Source: Betaproteobacteria bacterium (GTDB lineage: Bacteria > Pseudomonadota > Gammaproteobacteria > Burkholderiales > Usitatibacteraceae). Taken from it: 37,149 nucleotides of DNA. Under the pieces are notes generated by a model. The model was not told the DNA's origin. It made no database searches and worked only from the letters and a program-made list of their open reading frames with translations. Of the stretch, positions 1-7,253 are shown piece after piece (positions within the stretch are counted from its first letter, which is position 1; every line of letters begins with the position of its first letter). The position numbers and the translations under genes are program-made. The stretch spans positions 1-37,149 of the forward strand of contig JANYHZ010000057.1 in NCBI GenBank assembly GCA_025362135.1. Reading direction: 5' to 3'.

Positions 1-81
1 GCGGCAGACGATTTCGGCACCGCTCAGCATTTCAGTTGCTTCGGTCGTGGCGTGATGTTGCGGGGCGTCGGAAAGTTTCAT
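1..81 (-). CDS. ilvB: Acetolactate synthase large subunit, N-terminal fragment (gene continues off the left edge)
   Basis: Reverse complement of 1-81 reads MKLSDAPQHHATTEATEMLSGAEIVCR; the LSGAEIV.R start is typical of acetolactate synthase large subunits. Only 27 codons are visible. Confidence 0.6.
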   Translation of the reverse strand, partial: MKLSDAPQHHATTEATEMLSGAEIVCR

Positions 82-487
82 GGTCTGCTAACGAGTGTTG
101 GGTGAGTTGGATGGGTTGACTGTCACAGCGGCACGCATGCCCGCTCCCGCATGCGCGGAGCGTGTAGCGACTTGCGACGGATACTGCGCGCTTGTTCCTG
201 CAATTTCGACCGTTATGCGGCCATTTACGAAGCGCCCGACTCACCACGCCAACCGCGTCGCGTGCCATTTCCGGCAAATCGCGACAAACCGGGGGTCGCC
301 CGGTGGATTGTGCAGTGCGCAAAAAGAGTACCTTACCTATTGCCCGGCGAATGGTCAAGCGCTAGTAGATACTTGCCCCGGAATCTTGCTAGACTCCGCT
401 CACAACCAGCGGGACACTTCGCCCGTATACAGCAATTCACCCGCCGAACCATTTGCCGCCGAGGAACCACTGGCCACTAGACAAGAA

Positions 488-1057
488 ATGTCGGATTTTC
501 TGGCTTCCGTCGAAAAACGCGCCTTCAAGCAGGCGGTTTATGCGGTTCGCCAGGACGAATCCGCGCTGGATATTGTGCAGGACACGATGCTCAAGATCGC
601 GGAAAAGTATTCCGACCGTCCGACACAAGAGCTGCCGATGTTGTTCCAGCGGATCCTCCAGAATACGATCCGGGACTGGTTCCGTCGCTCAAAAGTACGT
701 TCGACGTGGACGACACTATTCTCTTCATTCGGTAGCAAGGATGGCGAAGACGACTTTGACATTCTGGAATCGATTCAGGCTGACGACTCGGCAAATGTGC
801 CAGTTTCGCCGTCGGCCCAATTGGAGCAATCGCAACTGCTGAAAATAATCGAAGCTGCGGTGGAACGGCTGCCAATGCGTCAACGCGAGGCGTTTATGTT
901 GCGTTACTGGGAGGAGCTGGATGTGGCGGAAACGGCCGAGGCGATGGGTTGCTCTCAGGGCAGCGTAAAAACCCACTGTTCACGCGCGGTCGCTTCGCTG
1001 TCTAGCATCTTGAAAGCAAAAGGGATTTCCCTGGAGTCGGCCTTCAGAACCGAATAA
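488..1057 (+). CDS. RNA polymerase sigma factor, sigma-70/ECF family
   Basis: Translation from ATG 488 (MSDFLASVEKRAFKQAVYAVRQDESALDIVQDTMLKIAEKY...) shows sigma region 2, and region 4 (LPMRQREAFMLRYWEELDVAETAEAMGCSQGSVKTHCSRA). The longer ORF start at 95 looks non-coding. Confidence 0.88.
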   Translation: MSDFLASVEKRAFKQAVYAVRQDESALDIVQDTMLKIAEKYSDRPTQELPMLFQRILQNTIRDWFRRSKVRSTWTTLFSSFGSKDGEDDFDILESIQADDSANVPVSPSAQLEQSQLLKIIEAAVERLPMRQREAFMLRYWEELDVAETAEAMGCSQGSVKTHCSRAVASLSSILKAKGISLESAFRTE

Positions 1058-1071
1058 TTTATTGAGCGACG

Positions 1072-1464
1072 ATGATGGATAACAAACAGGAAAAAGAGTT
1101 CGCACAAAAAGTGACGCGCACGCTCAATTGGGGCCTGTCTCGCATTGAAGACGATAAACTCACTCGAATTCGTGCTGCGCGCCAAAACGCGTTGTCGGCC
1201 TATCGAGAGCCGGTAACGATCCTCGGTATGGTGACGGTTTCCGGTCGGACGCTGGACATGTCAAATTGGATACGTAAACCTTTGTTTTGGCTTCCTATTT
1301 TGATCGTTGTCGCTGCAGTCGCCGGGCACACGCTTACCGGTTCCGACGATAATAGTGACGAAACGCTCGGCGAGCTGGACGCCCAGCTCCTAACCGGTGA
1401 ATTACCCATCAATGCGTTTTTGGACAAGGACTTTGGCTCGTGGGTGCAAGAATCCTCGCAGTAA
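1072..1464 (+). CDS. DUF3619 family protein, single-TM
   Basis: N-terminal EFAQKVTRTLNWGLSRIEDDKLTRIRAARQNALSAY plus one TM (WLPILIVVAAVAGHTL); position directly after the sigma factor. Confidence 0.75.
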   Translation: MMDNKQEKEFAQKVTRTLNWGLSRIEDDKLTRIRAARQNALSAYREPVTILGMVTVSGRTLDMSNWIRKPLFWLPILIVVAAVAGHTLTGSDDNSDETLGELDAQLLTGELPINAFLDKDFGSWVQESSQ

Positions 1465-1898
1465 CTACGGCGGCAATGGTCGCGATCCTGCTGGCTTTCC
1501 ATTTGCCCGCTGCGAACGCACAAGCAAAAGTAGACCCTAATACAGAAGCCAAGCCGTCGCCGCCGGTCGCATGGAACAGTGTCCCCAGCAGCGAGCGCAA
1601 GGTGCTTTCGCCGCTCGAGAAAGACTGGACGCAACTGCCCGGTGTACAACAGCGCCGGCTTATTGGCGCAGCAAAAAAATTTCCCAAGATGGCACCGATT
1701 CAACAGGAGCGCTTTCAAGATCGACTGAAGGAATGGTCGTCCTTGACGCCGGAACAGCGTCATGCGGCTCGCGATAAATACAAGAATCTCTCAAGCCTTC
1801 CGCCAGCCAAGCAATATGAGTTGCGCGAAAAATGGCAAGAGAAAAATAGCCAACCCAAGGCGACCGACACCGCTGCATCCAATCCGTCCGCCAAGTAG
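1440..1898 (+). CDS. DUF3106 domain-containing secreted protein
   Basis: Signal-peptide-like N-terminus and repeated W..L.P.QQ / LTPEQR motifs; start overlaps the preceding gene by 25 nt. Confidence 0.75.
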   Translation: MGARILAVTTAAMVAILLAFHLPAANAQAKVDPNTEAKPSPPVAWNSVPSSERKVLSPLEKDWTQLPGVQQRRLIGAAKKFPKMAPIQQERFQDRLKEWSSLTPEQRHAARDKYKNLSSLPPAKQYELREKWQEKNSQPKATDTAASNPSAK

Positions 1899-2426
1899 GT
1901 GGCGGCGCGAAGTCCCGGCATGTTGTCCAACACCTCAGCTTTGGTGGTGCCAAGCATCAAGCGGCGTATTGCCACCCTCCCTTATGAAGGGTTGCTATTG
2001 CTTGCGTTACTGCTCATCGCGGCGTTTCCGGTGGCTGGGCTCAAGGGTGCCACACTCTCCGGCACGCCCCTCGTCCTATTCCAGACCTACCTGTTTTGTG
2101 TAGCGGCTGCTTACTTCACATGGTTTTGGCGGCATGGGGGACAGACGCTTGCGATGAAAACATGGCGCCTTCGCGTCGTCGCGGCAAGTGGAAGTGCATT
2201 GACTTTCACGCGGGCGCTGAAACGCTTCATCTTTTCGTTATTGTTTTACGGCCCCGCCTGCGTCGGTGTTGTGTTGCTATTTTTCCCGGACCGCGTAAGC
2301 CCGGTCATTACCATGTGGGCATTCTTACCAATGGTCGCGACTATCTTATGGGCGCGCCATGATGTGGACCGCCAGTTCCTCCATGACCGAATGGCGGGAA
2401 CCCGTTTGGTAACCGTCGCTGGCTAG
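1899..2426 (+). CDS. RDD family membrane protein
   Basis: Multi-TM protein with RDD-like segments (AMKTWRLRVV, HDRMAGTRLV). GTG start at 1899; ATG at 1920 is an alternative. Confidence 0.78.
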   Translation: MAARSPGMLSNTSALVVPSIKRRIATLPYEGLLLLALLLIAAFPVAGLKGATLSGTPLVLFQTYLFCVAAAYFTWFWRHGGQTLAMKTWRLRVVAASGSALTFTRALKRFIFSLLFYGPACVGVVLLFFPDRVSPVITMWAFLPMVATILWARHDVDRQFLHDRMAGTRLVTVAG

Positions 2427-3523
2427 CCGGGCACTTTTGGCAGCCGCACCGGGTACTCCTTCCATGCCAGCAATACGACCGCAATCAAGAAAAATATCAG
2501 CGACGGAATCGTGACCGTCAGAAACGGTGGCCAGTCGTTGAGCACCGCAAGATGCGAGGCCAACTGGTTGAGGAAATAGAAACCCAGCCCAATCATGATT
2601 CCCAGCAGAAGTTTGCCGCCAACGCCACTCGCGCGTTGCGATTGAATGGCGAACGGAATTGCCGACAGCATCATGATGATGACAGCCAGTGGCTGAAAGA
2701 CCTTCGCCCAAAACGCCAACTGATATCTGGTGCTGTTTTGCTTGTTGTCTCGCAGATGGTCAATGTAGGAATTTAAATTCAGCAACGACATGTCGTCTGG
2801 CTTCACACGTAGTACTGCCAGCAAATCTGGTGTCATTGCGGAGTTCCAGGTCGATACATCAAGGCGTTCCATGCGCGCGCGCGCGCCGTCGAACGTGGTT
2901 TTCTCCACCTCGCGCAATACCCAGCGATTACTGCCTGATTCATATCCTGCACTTTTTGCGAGACTGATTGACGCCAGACGATAGGTACGGTCGAACTCGT
3001 AGATGCGCATGTTCAACAACTGGGTGTCGAGTGTTACGGTCTGAATATTGACAAACGAAAATCCATCCTTCACCCAAAATCCGGAGCGGAACTCCTGCGC
3101 GACCATGCCGCTGGTTACCGCCAGCCGCATGCGCTTGGCCGCATCTTCCGCCGCAGGGGCGACAAACTCGCCAAACAAAAAAGTAACTGCGGAGAAACCT
3201 AAACCGATGATGGTCACAAACACCGCCAGCTTCGTCAGGGACAATCCCGATGCGCGCATCACCGTCAGTTCTGATTGCATGGATAGCCGTGTGACCGCGA
3301 AAAGTGTCCCCATCAATGCCGCGACTGGGAAAATCACCGCAACGTGGGAGGGCTGCCGGAGAGCTACGTACAACGACACGGTTCCAAGCGCGTAGTTGCT
3401 CTTTCCAAAACTGTCGAATTCCTTGATGAGGTCAAACAGGGCAAACAGCGCGAGGAGCGCCATCAGAAGCAACAGTGTTGCCCAGAAAATTTCTTTTGCC
3501 AGGTAGCGGAAAAGGATAGTCAA
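2423..3523 (-). CDS. lptG: LPS export ABC transporter permease LptG
   Basis: 366 aa YjgP/YjgQ-type permease (MTILFRYLAKEIFWATLLLLMALLALFALFDLIKEF...). Confidence 0.88.
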   Translation of the reverse strand: MTILFRYLAKEIFWATLLLLMALLALFALFDLIKEFDSFGKSNYALGTVSLYVALRQPSHVAVIFPVAALMGTLFAVTRLSMQSELTVMRASGLSLTKLAVFVTIIGLGFSAVTFLFGEFVAPAAEDAAKRMRLAVTSGMVAQEFRSGFWVKDGFSFVNIQTVTLDTQLLNMRIYEFDRTYRLASISLAKSAGYESGSNRWVLREVEKTTFDGARARMERLDVSTWNSAMTPDLLAVLRVKPDDMSLLNLNSYIDHLRDNKQNSTRYQLAFWAKVFQPLAVIIMMLSAIPFAIQSQRASGVGGKLLLGIMIGLGFYFLNQLASHLAVLNDWPPFLTVTIPSLIFFLIAVVLLAWKEYPVRLPKVPG

Positions 3524-3627
3524 AGTAGCAAATGCCAGTGTAAGGGTGCGGCGACAACCTCATTCTACCGGCTCGAAGCGCCTGACCCGAAGGCTCGCAC
3601 AACTCCAACGGCCCCGCCCACAATTCA

Positions 3628-4125
3628 CTATCGGAGCATCGCCTCAAGACGCAATGTGAACACCCTTGCTTCTTCCGTTCCGCTCCCCTTTGTGATCGCG
3701 TCGCTGTAACCTCTGACCAACTCGCGCAAATCCGCGAGATTTCCCGCGCGCTCAAGCTTCAAAGTGAAGAAAAACGACCTTATACCCAGCGCGTCGACGA
3801 CAGTTATATTCATGAAATCTTTTGCTGCGCGAAATCGTGTGTACTCGTCGCCTGCAGCAGCGGGTGGGTAGGCAATCCTGTCCGCTGCCTTCGATTCATC
3901 GCTACTCGCGTTTCCAATTTTTTCGATCAGTCGCATGCCGAGCAATTGGTCAAGAAAATCCGGTGGCGCTCCAAGCTTTTCGGCCTCTTCCTGCAAAATC
4001 AACGCAGGCTGGTGACCATCGACCAGAATGAGCATCGTGCGTAGGCGCGGCGCGAGCTTCATTTTTCGATTGCTGACTTCCTGCGCGCCGAGCGCGGTTT
4101 TGCCATAGATATCGCCTGCACTCAT
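3628..4125 (-). CDS. Conserved hypothetical protein, betaproteobacterial type
   Basis: 165 aa intact ORF (MSAGDIYGKTALGAQEVSNRKMKLAPRLRTMLILVDGHQP...); C-terminal KDFMNITVVDALGIRSFFFTLKLERAGNLADL. Confidence 0.7.
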   Translation of the reverse strand: MSAGDIYGKTALGAQEVSNRKMKLAPRLRTMLILVDGHQPALILQEEAEKLGAPPDFLDQLLGMRLIEKIGNASSDESKAADRIAYPPAAAGDEYTRFRAAKDFMNITVVDALGIRSFFFTLKLERAGNLADLRELVRGYSDAITKGSGTEEARVFTLRLEAMLR

Positions 4126-4261
4126 GTTTCCTCCGAGCGGTGACCGGGATATTTTTCCTACTTATTATTTTGTGCTTCTGTTACTAGAGCACAAATCGAT
4201 TTGTTACACAATCGTTACCAGTCTTGCCAGGAATACGGCGCTGCTCGCAGGGTCCACGCCG

Positions 4262-4285
4262 AAAAAAAGCCCGCTTGCGCGGGCT
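4262..4285 (-). terminator. Rho-independent terminator for the MFS transporter gene
   Basis: AGCCCGC-TTGC-GCGGGCT stem (4268-4285) next to a run of A on + strand (U tract on - strand). Confidence 0.85.
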
Positions 4286-4307
4286 CCTAATGACGTAACT
4301 ACAACGT

Positions 4308-5921
4308 TTAGTGTTCGTCGTGATCGATCGTGCGATCCTTGGTTTCTCTGAGGAAGAGCGTGCCGATGACAAATGTCATTAACGCGACGATGATGGGGTA
4401 CCAGAGTCCATAGTAAATATCGCCCGACGCCGCCACCATGGCTGTCGCCAGTAAAGGCAACATTCCTCCGAACCATCCGTTGCCAATGTGGTATGGCAAC
4501 GACATGGATGTATAGCGGATGCGCGTGGGGAACAGTTCCACCAGGAATGCAGCGATTGGCCCGTATACCATCGTTACATAGATCAACATAATGAACAGGA
4601 TCAGTAGCGTCATTCCGTAGTTGATTTGGTCCTTGTTGGCCGGCCCTGGATAGCCAGATGTTTTAAGTGCGGCCGCCGCCTTTGCCGCATCCCATTTGCC
4701 TTTGAGTTCAATATCGTTGATCTTGACCACGACAGGCTCACCAGCCACGGCGGGCAATGACTTGAACGATAGGCCCTGTTTGGTAAGATAATCCTTAGCC
4801 TGATCGCAGTCGCTGAACTTGCTCCATGGCCCGACAACAATATGAAAATTACATTCGTTTGCCGCAACCGTGATGGTGGTCTTGGCCGCATAGCTCTCGA
4901 GCGCAGGATTCACATAATGAGTTAAGGCACCGAACAGCGGGAAATAAGTCAGTGCGGCAATCAAACAGCCCGCCATGATAATTTTGAGTCGACCAATCTT
5001 GTCTGACAACCAGCCGAAAAATATGAAGAACGGCGTTCCGAGCAAAAGTGAAGCGCCAATCAGCGTATAGGCCGTGAGGAAATCCACCTTGAGCGTAATC
5101 GTCAGGAAGAAAAGCGCATAGAACTGTCCGGTGTACCACACGACGCCTTGACCTGCGGTCGCGCCGAGCAGTGCCAGCAGCACGTATTTGTTGTTCGGAT
5201 ACTTCAGGAAGCTGTCTGTAAGCGGCGACTTCGACCCCTTGCCCTCGGCCTTCATCTTCTGGAATACCGGTGATTCATTCAGTTTCAACCGAATGTATAC
5301 CGAGAACACAAGCAATATGATCGAGACCAGAAACGGGATGCGCCACCCCCAATCCGCAAAGACTTTGGCATCCATCTGTGTGCGACAAAGACCGATCACG
5401 GCGAGCGCCATAAAGAAGCCAAGCGTCGCTGTCGTCTGAATCCAGCTCGTGTCATAACCTCGCTTGCCTTCCGGGGCGTGCTCGGCAACGTAGGTTGCCG
5501 CTCCACCGTATTCGCCACCCAACGCCAATCCCTGAAGGAGACGGAGACTGACGAGCAAAATTGGCGCGAGCCAACCGATGCTCTCGAAGGTAGGCAGAAA
5601 ACCTACCGCTGCCGTTGCAAAGCCCATCACGAGGATCGTCACTAGAAAGGTGTATTTTCGACCGACCATATCGCCTATGCGACCAAACAGCAGCGCACCG
5701 AACGGTCGCACCAGAAAGCCGGCTGCATAGGTTGCAAATGCAGACAGCAGTGCGGCAGTGTCATTACCTTTCGGAAAGAACAGCGCGGCAAAAAACGGTG
5801 CCAGCGTTGCGTACAGATAAAAATCGTACCACTCGAAAACCGTGCCGAGCGACGAGGCGAAAATAACTTTCTTTTCCTCTTTCACGTCGGTCTGGCGCGC
5901 ACCTACAGGTATCGATGCCAT
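4308..5921 (-). CDS. MFS transporter, metabolite:H+ symporter (MHS) type, with inserted soluble domain
   Basis: 537 aa; MFS motifs (GRIGDMVGRKYTF, WLSDKIGRLKIIM) and an ~85-aa non-TM insertion in the second half. Confidence 0.88.
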   Translation of the reverse strand: MASIPVGARQTDVKEEKKVIFASSLGTVFEWYDFYLYATLAPFFAALFFPKGNDTAALLSAFATYAAGFLVRPFGALLFGRIGDMVGRKYTFLVTILVMGFATAAVGFLPTFESIGWLAPILLVSLRLLQGLALGGEYGGAATYVAEHAPEGKRGYDTSWIQTTATLGFFMALAVIGLCRTQMDAKVFADWGWRIPFLVSIILLVFSVYIRLKLNESPVFQKMKAEGKGSKSPLTDSFLKYPNNKYVLLALLGATAGQGVVWYTGQFYALFFLTITLKVDFLTAYTLIGASLLLGTPFFIFFGWLSDKIGRLKIIMAGCLIAALTYFPLFGALTHYVNPALESYAAKTTITVAANECNFHIVVGPWSKFSDCDQAKDYLTKQGLSFKSLPAVAGEPVVVKINDIELKGKWDAAKAAAALKTSGYPGPANKDQINYGMTLLILFIMLIYVTMVYGPIAAFLVELFPTRIRYTSMSLPYHIGNGWFGGMLPLLATAMVAASGDIYYGLWYPIIVALMTFVIGTLFLRETKDRTIDHDEH

Positions 5922-6145
5922 TTGACTCCTCCTATTATTGGTTATGAGGCGGACGATGTCGCCACTGTTGTTTTCACTACTTTACAACTCCGCTTTGCAG
6001 GCTAGTGCATAATTCTTACCAGAACCTGACTGTATTCAGGACGACGGCGCAACGAAGCCGATTAGCTGACCAATGAGTCATTTACAGCCCTCGCGCGGAT
6101 GCACTGTACGACTACTTTCGGAACCCTCGGAGGGGAGAACGAAAT

Positions 6146-6811
6146 TTGCGAATCCTGATTGCTGAAGACGATCCGGCCCTCGCGGAGGCGCTGCAGTTTT
6201 CCCTGCGTCAAGCGGGATATGCGGTGGACTGGATAAACAACGGTGTCATCGCTGACCATGCGCTGGTTTCGGGCGTATTCGATCTGCTCATTCTCGATCT
6301 GGGCCTGCCAAAAATTGATGGGTTCGAGGTATTGCGGCGCCTTCGCAAACGCAACCTTCAACTTTCCGTGCTCATCCTTTCCGGTCGCGAAGATCCGCGA
6401 GAAAAAGTGCAGGGACTCGACCTTGGCGCCGACGACTATTTGGCAAAACCTTTTAGTCTTGATGAACTGCTGGCCCGCGTCCGCGCTTTGCTAAGGCGCG
6501 GCAGCGGTGCCAGCCGACTGCAAATCGTTCAGGGCAAACTGCAATTCGATACCGTCACGCGAACACTCATGCTCGATGGCGTTCCTTTGTCGTTGCCGCA
6601 GCCGGAACTAGGAGTGCTAGAGGTATTGCTCCACCGCGCGGGGCGGGTTGTGAGTAAAGAACAATTAATCGAACACCTCTACAACTTCGACCATGACGTC
6701 AGCCACAACGCGATCGAAGTTTATGTTCACCGGTTACGCAAAAAAATTGAAAGCGGCGGTGTTACCATCCGGACCGCATATGGCCAAGGATACGTACTGG
6801 ACAAAGAGTAA
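6146..6811 (+). CDS. OmpR/PhoB-family response regulator (QseB/TctD-like)
   Basis: Receiver (RILIAEDDPALAEAL..LILDLGLP..ILSGR..KPFSLDELLARVRALLRR) and winged-helix C-terminus (HRLRKKIESGGVTIRTAYGQGYVL). TTG start preceded by AGGGGAG. Confidence 0.93.
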   Translation: MRILIAEDDPALAEALQFSLRQAGYAVDWINNGVIADHALVSGVFDLLILDLGLPKIDGFEVLRRLRKRNLQLSVLILSGREDPREKVQGLDLGADDYLAKPFSLDELLARVRALLRRGSGASRLQIVQGKLQFDTVTRTLMLDGVPLSLPQPELGVLEVLLHRAGRVVSKEQLIEHLYNFDHDVSHNAIEVYVHRLRKKIESGGVTIRTAYGQGYVLDKE

Positions 6812-6875
6812 GGAGCGTAGACCGCATTGGATATGACGCGCACCCGGCATTGTCCCCGGACGCTAATCGGTATGA

Positions 6876-7241
6876 TTATTGGATCAGTTGCCCTACTAGC
6901 GCACGAAGTTCGCTAGTCGCAAACGGCTTTGTGACGTAGGCGTCGGCACCAGAATCAAGTCCGCGCTGTACTTCGGATGCTCTACCTTTGGCGGAAATGA
7001 TGATGATTTTCATCCCGGTCCATTCCGTATTTGCCCGCATCTGCTTGCAAAGATCAAATCCGTTGCAACTAGGTAGCATCACATCAAGCAGGACAAGGTC
7101 TGGCTGAAAATCACCGACGCTCAACAACACCTGGTCTCCCTGCCTGATTGCGCGAACTAGATAACCGTCGCTGCGCATAAGGAATTCGAGCGACACGAGA
7201 ATACTTTCTTCGTCTTCGGCGATAAGTACTTTTTTGGACAT
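6876..7241 (-). CDS. Single-domain CheY-like response regulator
   Basis: 121 aa receiver only (KVLIAEDEESILVSLEFLM..DLVLLDVMLP..IIISAKG..YVTKPFATSEL). Confidence 0.92.
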   Translation of the reverse strand: MSKKVLIAEDEESILVSLEFLMRSDGYLVRAIRQGDQVLLSVGDFQPDLVLLDVMLPSCNGFDLCKQMRANTEWTGMKIIIISAKGRASEVQRGLDSGADAYVTKPFATSELRALVGQLIQ

Positions 7242-7253
7242 CCCGCGAATCCG

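Noticed and set aside
95-487. N-terminal extension of the sigma factor ORF
   Set aside because: The sequence (MLGELDGLTVTAARMPAPACAERV...) looks like translated intergenic DNA; sigma homology begins near ATG 488.
2346-2711. Numerous antisense ORFs (for example 2346-2711, 14261-14803, 26447-27073, 29173-29919)
   Set aside because: They lie opposite well-supported genes in high-GC DNA and have no recognisable families; treated as shadow ORFs.
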